A stretch of DNA of 64,000 bases from Bacteroidales bacterium (GCA_017442315.1 JAFRZX010000048.1:1-64000), one strand, 5' to 3'. Numbered from the stretch's first letter, positions 17,693-27,291 are shown. Notes: generated by a model from the sequence alone, not told the origin. Made by a program: numbers and translations.

Positions 17693-18334
17693 ATGGTACA
17701 GATTGCACCGTCAATGCTAGCTGCAGATTTCCTACATCTGGAAAACGATGTGGATATTGTAAACAAATATGCCGACCTGTTTCATCTGGATATCATGGAT
17801 GGGTCATTTGTCCCTAATATCTCTTACGGATTTCCCGTTGTAGAAGCAATTGCAAAGAAAGCTGCCAAACCAATGGATGCGCACCTTATGATAGTGCATC
17901 CTGAAAATTATATTGAAAAATTCGCTGATACAGGTGTGGATATGCTGAGTTTTCATCTTAATGCAGTGGACAATGCTGACCAGATTCTGGACCGTATCCG
18001 TGCACTTGGTATGCATCCGGGATTAGCGATCAATCCGGATATTCCGGTAGAAAATCTGTTTCCATACCTTGAAAAGTGCGATTATGTCCTGCTTATGTCT
18101 GTGTTTGCTGGGTTCGGCGGACAGAAGTTCATTGAAGATACTTATGACAGGCTGGCTGCTCTGAAAAAGGAAATCCGACGTCAGGGGACAGACTGTCTTG
18201 TGCAGATAGACGGTGGTGTATCGACTTCCAATGCATCGAAACTTATTTCATACGGAGCGGATATATTAGTTGCAGGTAGCGCGGTCTTCCAGTCCGACGA
18301 CCCTGCTGGCGTAATAACTGCTATGCGAGGCTAA
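17693..18334 (+). CDS. rpe: Ribulose-phosphate 3-epimerase
   Basis: A 213-residue TIM barrel that interconverts ribulose 5-phosphate and xylulose 5-phosphate in the pentose phosphate pathway. The signatures are IAPSMLAADFLHLE, FHLDIMDGSFVPNISYG (metal ligands His and Asp), MDAHLMI, VLLMSVFAGFGGQKFI and the second catalytic Asp in QIDGGVS. The usual final motif (VAGSAVF) is present. The stop is overlapped by a hairpin. The upstream gap (17603-17692) shows no clear promoter. Confidence 0.97.
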   Translation: MVQIAPSMLAADFLHLENDVDIVNKYADLFHLDIMDGSFVPNISYGFPVVEAIAKKAAKPMDAHLMIVHPENYIEKFADTGVDMLSFHLNAVDNADQILDRIRALGMHPGLAINPDIPVENLFPYLEKCDYVLLMSVFAGFGGQKFIEDTYDRLAALKKEIRRQGTDCLVQIDGGVSTSNASKLISYGADILVAGSAVFQSDDPAGVITAMRG

Positions 18335-18383
18335 GAAACTGAATAAATCCATTTGGCATCATGATGGATTTTAAACAGTTTCT
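18334..18383. terminator. Bidirectional terminator, rpe / birA
   Basis: Outer arms AGAAACTG and CAGTTTCT (18334-18341, 18376-18383) enclose inner arms AAATCCAT and ATGGATTT. The structure spans the whole gap between two convergent genes and touches both stop codons. Confidence 0.75.
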
Positions 18384-19194
18384 AAATCTTATATCCTATT
18401 TCTTTGAAGGCGAATTCTCGTAATTCGCCTTCAACATTTTCAACAATCAGTCGGCCCTCATCGGATACACCACGGATGATGCCTGTAAATTGCTCTGCCT
18501 CACTGCGTGACAACGTGTCTTGGGCATTCAGATGACCACATGGAAGTGATGTGTAATCATAGAATTCATGTGGTTCATCCAGTCTCCACAGATGTTCATT
18601 ATAATTATATTTCAGGCTCGTAAGCTTCTCCTGTTCAGTCAGATACGTCCTGCAATACTCCAAGAATATCTCCATATACTTTTCCAGAAGCAGGTGTGTG
18701 TCTGTATGTATCCCGGTCTCTCTCTGCATGGATGTCGGGTTTGGCAGATAAGGTGGAAAGTTAGTTTGATTGACATTAAGTCCGATCCCTATTATACTTG
18801 ATGAAACATGCATGCCCATTATAGCATTTTCAATCAGTATTCCGCATATCTTGCGGTCAGAAACGTATATGTCATTAGGCCACTTTATCTTTGCCGGGAT
18901 TCCGTATAGATTCATCAGGTCTATGACAGATAAAGCAGCCATATGAGAAATTGCGGCCTGCTCAGATGCTTTGACCGTTATCCAGGGGTTGGTTTCGGCT
19001 GGTCTTACTATTATGCTGAAGGTCAGATTCTTTCCCGGTTCGCTATGCCATGAATTGCCTCGCTGACCTTTACCTGATGTCTGATTTTCGGCAGCTATTA
19101 CAGTCAGAAAGTCTGTGCTTTTAAGTTGAGAACGGGCCTGGTCATTTGTTGAGTCGGTGCTTTCCAGCCATATGATTTCATAACCGCGATGCAT
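18382..19194 (-). CDS. birA: Biotin--[acetyl-CoA-carboxylase] ligase
   Basis: A 270-residue cytosolic enzyme that activates biotin with ATP and attaches it to biotin-dependent carboxylases. The catalytic domain begins immediately (WLESTDSTNDQAR), so there is no N-terminal repressor helix-turn-helix and this is a non-regulatory, group I type. The biotin loop reads SGKGQRGNSWHSEPGKNLTF, and IKWPNDIYV is the conserved lysine motif. IGIGLNVNQ and the small C-terminal SH3-like domain (GIIRGVSDEGRLIVEN) follow. It is divergent from a methyltransferase gene across a short gap. Confidence 0.95.
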   Translation of the reverse strand: MHRGYEIIWLESTDSTNDQARSQLKSTDFLTVIAAENQTSGKGQRGNSWHSEPGKNLTFSIIVRPAETNPWITVKASEQAAISHMAALSVIDLMNLYGIPAKIKWPNDIYVSDRKICGILIENAIMGMHVSSSIIGIGLNVNQTNFPPYLPNPTSMQRETGIHTDTHLLLEKYMEIFLEYCRTYLTEQEKLTSLKYNYNEHLWRLDEPHEFYDYTSLPCGHLNAQDTLSRSEAEQFTGIIRGVSDEGRLIVENVEGELREFAFKEIGYKI

Positions 19195-19208
19195 ATGATT
19201 ATTTTAAT

Positions 19209-19216
19209 TATCTTTG
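19209..19216 (+). promoter_or_regulatory. Putative -7 element before methyltransferase
   Basis: TATCTTTG fits TAnnTTTG, 38 bases before the start. No TTTG is present at the right distance upstream, which is inside birA coding sequence. Confidence 0.4.
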
Positions 19217-19253
19217 TATCTGCAAATTTATCAATTTAATCAGACAAAGAGAA

Positions 19254-20024
19254 ATGCAGGAGCGACACATCAACCGTGAAAGATATTTCAATGAACAGGC
19301 GCAGACCTGCAGTAATCATTATATCCCCTATATAAGCCGGTTCATAGGGAAAATTCCTGAAAACGTTCTCGAAATCGGTTGTGGAGAAGGGGGGAATCTG
19401 CTACCATTTGCGCTGGCAGGTGCAGAAGTTACGGGAGTGGATCTGGCAGCAGGCAAGATTGAAAATGCCAGAAAATTTTTTGAAAACAGAGGAGTAAATG
19501 CGAGATTCATAGCCAAAGATATCTTTCAGCTGACAGAACTCAAGAACACCTTTTCACTGATAATCATACATGATGTGATTGAGCATATCTATGAAAAGGA
19601 ACAGTTCCTTAACGGAATCAGGGAATACCTTTCACCTGAGGGAATCGTGTTTATTGCATTCCCGCCATGGCAGATGCCTTTTGGAGGTCATCAGCAGATT
19701 GCTTCGAGCAGAATCATATCCCATATGCCATTCATTCACCTGCTTCCTCTACCATTGTACCGGTTTGCATTAAACCTTTTCAAGGAGCCGGAATCAGTTG
19801 TTGAAGAGCTTCTATGCATCAGGCATACAAAATGTCCAGTCGAAAGTTTTCTTTCAGCTGCAACAGCATCCGGATATGAAATCGTTGACTGTCGTATGTA
19901 TTTCATCAATCCTAACTATGAGGCAAAATTCGGTCTGAAGCCTCGGTTACTTTGGAAATTCATAGCCTCAATTCCATATTTGAGAAATTTCTTCTGTACA
20001 AGCGCATTCTTTATTATTAAGTAA
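19254..20024 (+). CDS. Class I SAM-dependent methyltransferase
   Basis: A 256-residue protein with the Rossmann methyltransferase motifs: motif I VLEIGCGEGGNLLPFALAG, the acidic residue at the end of strand 2 (VTGVDLA), AKDIFQL, and motif IV SLIIIHDVIEHIYE. The C-terminal third has hydrophobic segments (MPFIHLLPLPLYRFAL and the final IPYLRNFFCTSAFFIIK) that may contact the membrane. It resembles methyltransferases of lipid, quinone or glycan pathways, but the substrate cannot be told. It stands alone between birA and rsfS. Confidence 0.88.
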   Translation: MQERHINRERYFNEQAQTCSNHYIPYISRFIGKIPENVLEIGCGEGGNLLPFALAGAEVTGVDLAAGKIENARKFFENRGVNARFIAKDIFQLTELKNTFSLIIIHDVIEHIYEKEQFLNGIREYLSPEGIVFIAFPPWQMPFGGHQQIASSRIISHMPFIHLLPLPLYRFALNLFKEPESVVEELLCIRHTKCPVESFLSAATASGYEIVDCRMYFINPNYEAKFGLKPRLLWKFIASIPYLRNFFCTSAFFIIK

Positions 20025-20078
20025 ACTGGACAGGAGCACTGACATTTTGTCAATTATTCCTTCCATTTGTCATGCATT

Positions 20079-20109
20079 TTTGCCATGGTGTAGAATTTGA
20101 TTATCTTTG
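20079..20109 (+). promoter_or_regulatory. rsfS-ftsH-cdsA operon promoter
   Basis: TTTG at 20079-20082, a 19-base spacer, then TATCTTTG at 20102-20109. This is an excellent match to the Bacteroidota consensus, 28 bases before the rsfS start. Confidence 0.75.
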
Positions 20110-20137
20110 CCAGGATTATTAAAACTATATTCTATTC

Positions 20138-20485
20138 ATGACAGAAAATGAAATTAAGGTCATTGCAGATGCAATGCTCGAAAAGAAGGGACAAGATGTT
20201 GTCTCATTGGACCTCCGCAAAATTGGTACGGCTGTTTCTGACCACTTTATAGTATGTAATGCCGATTCAACTCCTAATGTTATAGCAATAGCCGACAATG
20301 TAGAAGATAGGATGATACAGAAATGCAGAAGAAAAGTTGTACGTTCACAAGGCAAGGAAAATGCTTTCTGGGTTATTCTTGATTACGGTGACATAGTAGT
20401 GCATGTTTTCCAGACTCCTTACAGAGCATTCTATAGGTTAGAAGACCTCTGGGCTGATGCAGACAGGACTGTATACGAAGATTAA
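20138..20485 (+). CDS. rsfS: Ribosome silencing factor RsfS
   Basis: A 115-residue protein of the RsfS/Iojap family. It binds ribosomal protein uL14 on the large subunit and prevents subunit joining when nutrients are low. The family core is complete: IADAMLEKKGQDVVSLDLRK, VSDHFIVCNADSTPNVIAIAD, and the ending WVILDYGDIVVHVFQ with YRLEDLWADA. It begins a run with ftsH 18 bases downstream and has a strong promoter. Confidence 0.95.
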   Translation: MTENEIKVIADAMLEKKGQDVVSLDLRKIGTAVSDHFIVCNADSTPNVIAIADNVEDRMIQKCRRKVVRSQGKENAFWVILDYGDIVVHVFQTPYRAFYRLEDLWADADRTVYED

Positions 20486-20503
20486 ATTAATTTGACTGAC
20501 GAA

Positions 20504-22480
20504 ATGGCAGAAAACAAAGGAAAGGATCCAGGCAGGAAACGTTCATTCAGATTCAGTTTCAACGTTTCATGGATCTATATACTTCTATTTATAGGAATCG
20601 GATGGGCACTCTTCAATCAGGATGGTGCTAATCCTCAAAAGGAGGAATGGGCTGATGTCAGGAAGCAATGGCTTGCCGGCGACATCAAGGAAGTTACCTT
20701 CATTCGAAACGAATATGAAGGAATGGTGACCATCAAACCGGATTGTCTTGCAAAATATGAAGATAAGTTCGGTGGCAGGATACCAAAGAAATCACCTCAT
20801 TTTGTATTTCTTGTTTCGGGAAGCTTCAATGCTGAGGAAATGTTTGGTGAATTGAATGCCCAGCTTCCTGAAGATGATAAGGTAAAGGTTATCATTGAGA
20901 ATCGCGAAAGTTTCTGGGGCATGATTGAATGGCTTATTTTCCCGATTCTTATGATTCTGATGTGGGTTTTCATGTTCCGGGGCATGAACCGCAATATGGG
21001 AGGCGGCCCTGGTGGTCCAGGAGGTATTTTCAATGTAGGGAAGTCCACTGGAAAACTTGCTGAGAAGGACAGTATTAAAGTTACTTTCAATGATGTAGCC
21101 GGACTATATGGCGCAAAGGATGAAGTAATGGAAATAGTTGATTTCCTCAAAAATCCAAAGAAATATACTGCACTCGGCGGTAAGATACCAAAGGGCGCCC
21201 TTCTGGTAGGGCCTCCAGGTACTGGAAAGACCCTGCTGGCTAAGGCTGTTGCAGGTGAGGCCAATGTTCCGTTCTTTTCCATTTCCGGATCCGATTTCGT
21301 AGAGATGTTCGTAGGCGTGGGAGCTTCACGTGTAAGGGATCTGTTCAGACAGGCAAAGGAAAAGGCTCCATGCATAGTCTTCATCGATGAGATTGACGCT
21401 GTAGGACGTGCCCGCAGCAAGAACGGAGGCTTTTCATCCAACGATGAGCGTGAAAACACACTCAATCAGCTACTTACTGAAATGGATGGTTTCGGTACAA
21501 ATTCAGGAGTCATAATCCTTGCTGCTACCAACAGAGCCGACATCCTTGATAAAGCCCTCATGCGTGCCGGACGTTTTGACCGCCAGATTCATGTAGACCT
21601 ACCGGATCTTAAGGAAAGAATGGAAATATTCCAAGTACATCTGAGAGGACTCAAGCTTCAGCAGAATTTCGATCTGGATTTTCTTGCCAAGCATACTCCC
21701 GGATTCTCCGGTGCTGATATCGCTAATGTCTGCAACGAAGCGGCACTCACCGCTGCCAGACATGATAAGAAGGAAATCGACAAGCAGGATTTCCTTGATG
21801 CTGTGGACAGGATAATCGGAGGACTTGAGAGAAAATCGAAGATAATTACTCCTGAAGAGAAAAAGTCGATAGCACATCACGAGGCAGGACACGCAACCGT
21901 AAGCTGGGTGCTTCCGCATGCTAATCCGCTTTTTAAAGTGACAATTGTACCTAGGGGACAGGCATTGGGAGCCGCATGGTATCTTCCTGAGGAACGACAG
22001 CTTGTCACGAAGGAACAGATGATAGATGAAATGTGCTCGCTGATTGCTGGCCGCGTTGCCGAGGAGATTGTGAGCGGACAGGTATCAACAGGTGCTTTGA
22101 ATGATCTTGAGCGTCTGACAAAGATGGCATATGGAATGGTTACATACTATGGTATGAGCAGCGAGATAGGCAACATATCCTTCTATGATTCGACTGGAGC
22201 AAGAGGATATGAACTTACCAGACCATATAGTGAAAAGACAGCAGAACTCATTGATAAGGAAGTAAAAGAGCTTGTGGGAATGATTCATCAGAGGACTTTG
22301 GGTATTCTTCAGGAGAATCATGACGGATTTATGCAGTTGGCTGCACTTTTATTGGAGAAAGAAGTTATCTTTGCAGATGATCTCGAAAGGATATTCGGTC
22401 CTAGGGCTGGAGCTGCCCGTTCTGAGGAAATCAAGAAAGATCCTGAAGAGGTTGCAGAAGATACCGTTCATCATGAATAA
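20504..22480 (+). CDS. ftsH: ATP-dependent zinc metalloprotease FtsH
   Basis: A 658-residue membrane-anchored AAA+ protease that degrades damaged membrane proteins. Two transmembrane segments (~25-38 and ~142-158) enclose a periplasmic domain. A glycine-rich linker leads to the AAA+ module: Walker A GPPGTGKT (236-243), Walker [10 protein letters not shown], and the second region of homology [21 protein letters not shown]. The zinc site is HEAGH at 459-463. The in-frame TTG four codons upstream is possible, but the ATG gives the usual start. The stop is overlapped by the cdsA start, so translation is probably coupled. Confidence 0.97.
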   Translation: MAENKGKDPGRKRSFRFSFNVSWIYILLFIGIGWALFNQDGANPQKEEWADVRKQWLAGDIKEVTFIRNEYEGMVTIKPDCLAKYEDKFGGRIPKKSPHFVFLVSGSFNAEEMFGELNAQLPEDDKVKVIIENRESFWGMIEWLIFPILMILMWVFMFRGMNRNMGGGPGGPGGIFNVGKSTGKLAEKDSIKVTFNDVAGLYGAKDEVMEIVDFLKNPKKYTALGGKIPKGALLVGPPGTGKTLLAKAVAGEANVPFFSISGSDFVEMFVGVGASRVRDLFRQAKEKAPCIVFIDEIDAVGRARSKNGGFSSNDERENTLNQLLTEMDGFGTNSGVIILAATNRADILDKALMRAGRFDRQIHVDLPDLKERMEIFQVHLRGLKLQQNFDLDFLAKHTPGFSGADIANVCNEAALTAARHDKKEIDKQDFLDAVDRIIGGLERKSKIITPEEKKSIAHHEAGHATVSWVLPHANPLFKVTIVPRGQALGAAWYLPEERQLVTKEQMIDEMCSLIAGRVAEEIVSGQVSTGALNDLERLTKMAYGMVTYYGMSSEIGNISFYDSTGARGYELTRPYSEKTAELIDKEVKELVGMIHQRTLGILQENHDGFMQLAALLLEKEVIFADDLERIFGPRAGAARSEEIKKDPEEVAEDTVHHE

Positions 22481-23330
22481 TTTTGTTAAGAGATCTATAT
22501 CAGGTATTGGTTTCGCGGTGATAATGCTCGCCGCGTTTCTTACTGGCAAATATGTATTCGGAGCTGTCATGCTGTTCTGTCTTGTCGTCATGATGAGAGA
22601 ATTCCTTCAGATGACGTGTGGCAAGGATTATAAGTATTCGCAGATACTGTCGATTCTGGCCGGGGCTACATTGTTTACATTGACATACCTTTATAAGGGC
22701 TTCAATTTCCCAGGACGACTTGTGATCCTTGCATTTGTGCCGGTCTTCATACTCATGATCAACTCTTTGTATGTCAAGGATAAATCAAAATTCGACAAAT
22801 TTGCCAATCTGTATACTGCGCTGATATATATAGCCGTACCTTGGTCTGTCCTGAATTTCGCAGTATTCAATTCCGCAGGAGAGTTCAACGGAATGCTTCT
22901 TCTTAGTTTCTTCTGCATCATTTGGGGATCCGATGTAGGTGCATATATGTTCGGAATGGCACTTGGACAGAAATATGGAAAGAAACTCTTTCCGTCAATT
23001 TCACCAAAGAAGTCATGGATAGGGTTCTGGGGAGGCATGTTGACCGCCGTATCAGTCTCCATCGTCCTGTATTACATAGGATTCTTCCCGATAGAGAAAG
23101 GCATTCAGAGATTTGATCTGGCCCATTGTGTGGCGATTGCTGTCCTTTTGGATGTTGCAGGTGTCTATGGAGATCTGATAGAATCACAATGGAAGCGCCA
23201 TTACAATGTAAAGGACTCTGGTACCATCATTCCTGGGCATGGCGGACTTCTTGACAGATTTGACAGTGCATTGATTGCAATTCCTATAGGTATCATATAT
23301 CTTGTTGCACTGGATTCAATGTGCCTGTAG
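22473..23330 (+). CDS. cdsA: Phosphatidate cytidylyltransferase
   Basis: A 285-residue integral membrane enzyme that makes CDP-diacylglycerol from CTP and phosphatidic acid. It has about seven or eight membrane segments and the signature near the C-terminus (DVAGVYGDLIESQWKRHYNVKDSGTIIPGHGG, with the conserved Asp and the final LLDRFDS). The start ATG at 22473 lies inside the end of ftsH (8-base overlap). The frame is open further upstream within ftsH, but that part is not membrane-like. It supplies substrate for the psd pathway next door. Confidence 0.95.
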   Translation: MNNFVKRSISGIGFAVIMLAAFLTGKYVFGAVMLFCLVVMMREFLQMTCGKDYKYSQILSILAGATLFTLTYLYKGFNFPGRLVILAFVPVFILMINSLYVKDKSKFDKFANLYTALIYIAVPWSVLNFAVFNSAGEFNGMLLLSFFCIIWGSDVGAYMFGMALGQKYGKKLFPSISPKKSWIGFWGGMLTAVSVSIVLYYIGFFPIEKGIQRFDLAHCVAIAVLLDVAGVYGDLIESQWKRHYNVKDSGTIIPGHGGLLDRFDSALIAIPIGIIYLVALDSMCL

Positions 23331-23333
23331 CAA

Positions 23334-23365
23334 TTTGGCTGATAACTTATTATTTAGTATCTTTG
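23334..23365 (+). promoter_or_regulatory. psd promoter
   Basis: TTTG at 23334-23337, a 20-base spacer, then TATCTTTG at 23358-23365. It lies right after the cdsA stop, so psd can be expressed separately. Confidence 0.65.
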
Positions 23366-23391
23366 CAGTCGCATTATGTATTGATAACATG

Positions 23392-24075
23392 ATGCGATTG
23401 TTTTTTATCCGATATGTTATGATTATACATAAAGACTGCTACGGTACAATTCTTCTGGTATGGCTGATATGCGCTCCAATTGCGTATCTCTGTCTTCGTT
23501 TCATACCATGGCCGTTCTTGTCCTATATATTATGTACAATCCCTATATTTATCATGGGATTTGTGACATTCTTCTTCAGGGTTCCGAACAGGAAGCGTAC
23601 AGGTGATGACAATGCTGTTACATCTGTTGCTGACGGAAGAGTTGTCGTGATAGACAGGATCTATGAGCCGGAGTACCTTAAGCGAGAGTGCATTCAGGTG
23701 TCGGTCTATATGGACTTTTTCAATGTCCATGTGAACTTCTGGCCTGTTGACGGAGAAATCAGCTATTATAAATATCACCCCGGCAAATATATGCTTGCAT
23801 ACCTTCCTAAGGCTTCTGAACTGAATGAGCATACTTCTGTCGGAATGGTTACAGAATATGGTGAGATCCTTTTCAAGCAGCTTGCCGGTACTTTTGCACG
23901 CCGGATAGTCTGCTATGCTGACAGACAGAAGACTGCTGTCAAGTCTGAAGAATGTGGAATCATCAAGTTCGGGTCAAGAATAGACATGTATCTGCCTCTT
24001 GATGCAGAAATCAAGGTTCAGCTGGGAGATTATGTCAAGGCCTGCGAAACAGTTATAGCCGAACTCAGCAAATGA
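23392..24075 (+). CDS. psd: Phosphatidylserine decarboxylase family protein
   Basis: A 227-residue short-type decarboxylase that converts phosphatidylserine to phosphatidylethanolamine at the inner membrane. Two hydrophobic segments at the N-terminus (TILLVWLICAPIAYLCL, SYILCTIPIFIMGFV) are followed by TSVADGRVVVID, ISVYMDFFNVHVNFWPVDG-type motifs, and the self-cleavage site KFGSRID, whose Ser becomes the pyruvoyl group. Three in-frame ATGs exist (23389, 23392, 23419). 23392 places the IHK motif 12 residues in, as I recall for Bacteroides relatives. Its last codons overlap the next gene by four bases (ATGA). Confidence 0.92.
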   Translation: MRLFFIRYVMIIHKDCYGTILLVWLICAPIAYLCLRFIPWPFLSYILCTIPIFIMGFVTFFFRVPNRKRTGDDNAVTSVADGRVVVIDRIYEPEYLKRECIQVSVYMDFFNVHVNFWPVDGEISYYKYHPGKYMLAYLPKASELNEHTSVGMVTEYGEILFKQLAGTFARRIVCYADRQKTAVKSEECGIIKFGSRIDMYLPLDAEIKVQLGDYVKACETVIAELSK

Positions 24076-25124
24076 TCATGGAAGAGCAGCTTATATATAT
24101 AATAATGTTTGTAGCCATCGTCTTGTCCGCATTGTGCTCGACTCTAGAGGCGACATTGATGTCTACACCACTTTCCTATATAACAGGATTAGAGGAGCAG
24201 GGAGTCAGAGGAGCAAAGCGTCTTAAGGCACTCAAGCAGAGCCCGGACAGAGCGATATCGGCAATTCTTTGTATAAATACGATTGCCAATACTGTCGGAG
24301 CCTCAATAGTTGGTTCGCTCGTTTTTGAGGTCTATGGTGATGCCGTTGTCGGTATTTTTTCCACTGTCTTTACCTTAGCCATCCTCATTTTTTCTGAGAT
24401 TATTCCTAAAACCATTGGTACAAGCTACTGGAGAAGCCTGGCATTGCCTTCATCAGTGATTATCAATGCCATGATCTTTGTGTCATTCCCATTGGTATGG
24501 ATTCTGGAGCATCTTACAAGACTGATATCATCCAGATCGACACAGGTAAGTGTCAGCCGTGAAGATATTTCAGCTATGGTAAGCGTTGCAACAGAGGAGG
24601 AAGTCATTGAAAAGGAAGAGAAGAAAATGATTCAGAATCTGTTGAAGCTCGATGAAATCACAGCACATGAAATCATGACTCCGAGCACTGTGGTCGAGAT
24701 GGCAGAGGGTGGAATGACCATAAAGGAGTTCTATGATTCCGATCTTACCCATTCCAGGATACTTGTGTGTGACGAAGATAACAGCGATTATGTAATCGGT
24801 TATGTATTACGCCAGACAGTGCTTGAAAAGATGGCTGAAGACCGTTTCAGCACCACAGTACGTGAAATCAGCAGACCGATACTTTCTTTCCCTGAAGATG
24901 AACCCGTTGGAAATATCTGGGAACGTCTTCTTGAAAAGAAGGAGCATATATCAGCAGTTATCGACGAGTATGGAACCTTCCGCGGTATTGTCACCATGGA
25001 AGACGTCATAGAGACTATGCTAGGCCAGGAAATCGTCGATGAAAAGGACGAAGTAGTCGATATGCAGGAATATGCAAAGGAACAGTGGGAAAAGGCACAG
25101 AAGGATATAATGATTACCGAGTAG
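24072..25124 (+). CDS. CNNM/DUF21 membrane protein with CBS pair
   Basis: A 350-residue protein of the CNNM/CorC (hemolysin C-like) family, linked to magnesium or cobalt efflux. The DUF21 domain has about four membrane helices and the motif TLAILIFSEIIPKTIGTSYW. A CBS pair follows (ITAHEIMTPSTVVEMAEG, ISAVIDEYGTFRGIVTMEDVIETMLGQEIVDE). The usual C-terminal CorC_HlyC domain is missing, as in the shorter members. It starts in an ATGA overlap with psd and ends 11 bases inside the end of ispG on the other strand. Confidence 0.92.
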   Translation: MIMEEQLIYIIMFVAIVLSALCSTLEATLMSTPLSYITGLEEQGVRGAKRLKALKQSPDRAISAILCINTIANTVGASIVGSLVFEVYGDAVVGIFSTVFTLAILIFSEIIPKTIGTSYWRSLALPSSVIINAMIFVSFPLVWILEHLTRLISSRSTQVSVSREDISAMVSVATEEEVIEKEEKKMIQNLLKLDEITAHEIMTPSTVVEMAEGGMTIKEFYDSDLTHSRILVCDEDNSDYVIGYVLRQTVLEKMAEDRFSTTVREISRPILSFPEDEPVGNIWERLLEKKEHISAVIDEYGTFRGIVTMEDVIETMLGQEIVDEKDEVVDMQEYAKEQWEKAQKDIMITE

Positions 25125-26472
25125 CAGACTCCTCGATCAGTTCCAGCAACCTGTCTATCGCTTCGGATTCCGGAACGTGCCTTAAAAGAGGCTCCTTGCC
25201 TTTGTAAATAGATACCTTTCCATTACCTTCACCGACGTAACCCCAATCAGCATCAGCCATTTCACCGGGACCGTTCACTATGCAACCCATTACGGCTATA
25301 ACCATTCCCTTCAGATGGGATGTCCTTCGCTTGACTTCTTCAAATGTAGCTTCAAGATTGTACATTGTTCTTCCGCAACCAGGGCATGCTATATATTCCG
25401 GACGGTAGAATCTTCTTCTTGCAGCCTGCATAAGTTCATCTATGAGATATTCAGCAAATTCCGAAGCTGCCAGATTCCGTTCTACACCATTGTCATCAAT
25501 ATAGTATCCGTCAAGAACAACTTCGTCCAGTTCCTTGTCAAGAAGTCTCTTTCCGAAGTCACATGCAAAATCCAGTATGAGCCTTTCCCTTGACGGTGCT
25601 GCATATGTCGCAAGAGCACTCTTACCTTTTATGGTGACTGCACTGAGACTGGAGTGCAGTTTATGGTCATATCTGTCTGCAAGATATTGTGCAACAGGTA
25701 TTTCATTGGCAGGATCCTCTGTGAGGGAGACTCTTATAGTATCTCCTATGCCTTCTGACAGTAATGCAGATATGCCGACTGCTGACTTTATGCGTCCGGC
25801 ATCTCCGTTTCCGGCTTCTGTCACTCCAAGATGCATAGGGAAGGACATACCGGACTTTTTCATTTCCTCTGCAAGGAGTCTGTATGCTTCTACCATAACG
25901 TATGTATTGCTTGCTTTAAGCGATACTACGACATTCTTGAAATCATTTTCAGTACACATTCTCAACCACTCCATTACCGCTTCCTTCATTGCCAATGGAG
26001 TATTGCCATAGAGATTGGTTATCCTTTCTCCAAGAGATCCATGATTCAGTCCTATTCTTATTGCTGTCCCATGATCCTTGCAGACCTTGACGAGCTTTGC
26101 AAACTGTTCTTTTGCCTTTTCATGATCTTTATGGAAATTACCTGGATTGATACGTACCTTTTCGACAAATTCCGCAACTGCAATTGCTATCTCCGAAGAG
26201 AAATGTACATCTGCGACAAGAGGAACCGATATGCCAGCTTCCCTCAGCATGTTCCGGATTACCCTCAAAGATTCAACCTGAGCCATGCTTGGTACGGTAA
26301 GCCTGATCATCTGAGCACCGGCTTCAACCAAACGGACGCATTGATTTACAGATGCCTCAATATCTGACGTGTGCGTATTGCACATAGTCTGAACAACAAT
26401 AGGGGAGTCTCCACCAATCCTGACGTTACCTGCCTGTATTTGTATTGTTTCCATAGACCATCTCTTTAGCAA
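25114..26472 (-). CDS. ispG: 4-hydroxy-3-methylbut-2-enyl diphosphate synthase IspG, short-insert form
   Basis: A 452-residue enzyme of the MEP isoprenoid pathway that reduces MEcPP to HMBPP with a [4Fe-4S] cluster. The N-terminal TIM barrel (residues ~8-265) has VRINPGNF, AIRIGLNHGS and HLGVTEAGNGDAGRIKSAVG. The cluster domain has CPGCGRT (Cys363, Cys366), MGCIVNGPGE (Cys397, Glu404) and GYVGEGNGKVSIYKGKE. E. coli IspG has about 372 residues and the Bacteroides/plant type about 600; here the middle segment (~270-360) is much shorter than the full insert. It overlaps the upstream barrel gene by 47 bases and ends the ligA operon. Confidence 0.95.
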   Translation of the reverse strand: MLKRWSMETIQIQAGNVRIGGDSPIVVQTMCNTHTSDIEASVNQCVRLVEAGAQMIRLTVPSMAQVESLRVIRNMLREAGISVPLVADVHFSSEIAIAVAEFVEKVRINPGNFHKDHEKAKEQFAKLVKVCKDHGTAIRIGLNHGSLGERITNLYGNTPLAMKEAVMEWLRMCTENDFKNVVVSLKASNTYVMVEAYRLLAEEMKKSGMSFPMHLGVTEAGNGDAGRIKSAVGISALLSEGIGDTIRVSLTEDPANEIPVAQYLADRYDHKLHSSLSAVTIKGKSALATYAAPSRERLILDFACDFGKRLLDKELDEVVLDGYYIDDNGVERNLAASEFAEYLIDELMQAARRRFYRPEYIACPGCGRTMYNLEATFEEVKRRTSHLKGMVIAVMGCIVNGPGEMADADWGYVGEGNGKVSIYKGKEPLLRHVPESEAIDRLLELIEESATR

Positions 26473-27286
26473 GTTTTTTTAATTCGTTTTTCGTCATACC
26501 GGTACGTCTGCTCAGCTGAAAATGAACACCGGCAGAAATTATAATATTCGACGGATATGCAAATCTGTAATAATACTGACTATAGTGGTCAGGCTGATAT
26601 ATAGACGACCATGAGTGCTTGTACATGGCCTGAATGTGTATTTCTATTGGGTCGAAGACCAATCCGAATCCAAGTCCGGCCTTAATTCCATAATCCCATC
26701 TGCGGTCCGTATCAAGAAAAGTATGCTCAACTTCAGGCTTCACTTTGCCGGTAATTCCGGGAAGTCTGTGAATGCTGAGTCTGTAGCCACCGAAAAACCC
26801 GATCTGAGCTATGATTTTTGCTTTCCAGAAATCTATATGAAGATGAGAAAGCACCGGAAGTTCCACGACTTCCATTATTGCACTTTCTGCACCTTGTATC
26901 TTATATGTATACTCAGTTTCTTCATTATATTTGAACCGGTAGCCCTCTTTTGCATAGAAGAGACCGACTTGGATTCCAAAATACGGCATGTAGCCGAACA
27001 TCTTGCCATATTTTGTGTATGTCACGCCAAAGTTGACCGGCATGAATACCATTTCCTGTTTCTGTCTTGGGTTCCATGCCATCTGACTGAGACTCACTCC
27101 ATATTGCACCCCTATCATGGAGTAGTCGTTGAGATTGAGTTTCTTCTTTATGTTCAATGTATCCAGAAACTCATTCGTCAATGTGTCCTTCCGATTGATG
27201 AGTTCCAATCTTGGTACAGCCAGATTCTGCGCGTATGTGCATACGGCAATGACTGAAAGCAATATTGTTGTTATGGTTCTTTTCAT
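26426..27286 (-). CDS. Outer-membrane beta-barrel protein
   Basis: A 286-residue protein with signal peptide MKRTITTILLSVIAVCTYAQ. Alternating aromatic strands follow (YSMIGVQYGVSLSQMAW, MFGYMPYFGIQVGLFYAKEGY, WDYGIKAGLGFGLVF, YYYRFAYPSNIIISAGVHFQ). The size fits PorT-like 8- to 10-strand barrels of Bacteroidota. After the last strand there is a short basic tail (MTKNELKKLAKEMVYG) coded in the overlap with ispG. The function is unknown; the gene sits between the Ig-like lipoprotein and ispG in the long operon. Confidence 0.82.
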   Translation of the reverse strand: MKRTITTILLSVIAVCTYAQNLAVPRLELINRKDTLTNEFLDTLNIKKKLNLNDYSMIGVQYGVSLSQMAWNPRQKQEMVFMPVNFGVTYTKYGKMFGYMPYFGIQVGLFYAKEGYRFKYNEETEYTYKIQGAESAIMEVVELPVLSHLHIDFWKAKIIAQIGFFGGYRLSIHRLPGITGKVKPEVEHTFLDTDRRWDYGIKAGLGFGLVFDPIEIHIQAMYKHSWSSIYQPDHYSQYYYRFAYPSNIIISAGVHFQLSRRTGMTKNELKKLAKEMVYGNNTNTGR

Positions 27287-27291
27287 ATTCG

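Noticed and set aside
20492-20503. TTG start of ftsH four codons upstream
   Set aside because: An ATG is available at 20504 and gives the normal start; there is no sign that TTG is used.
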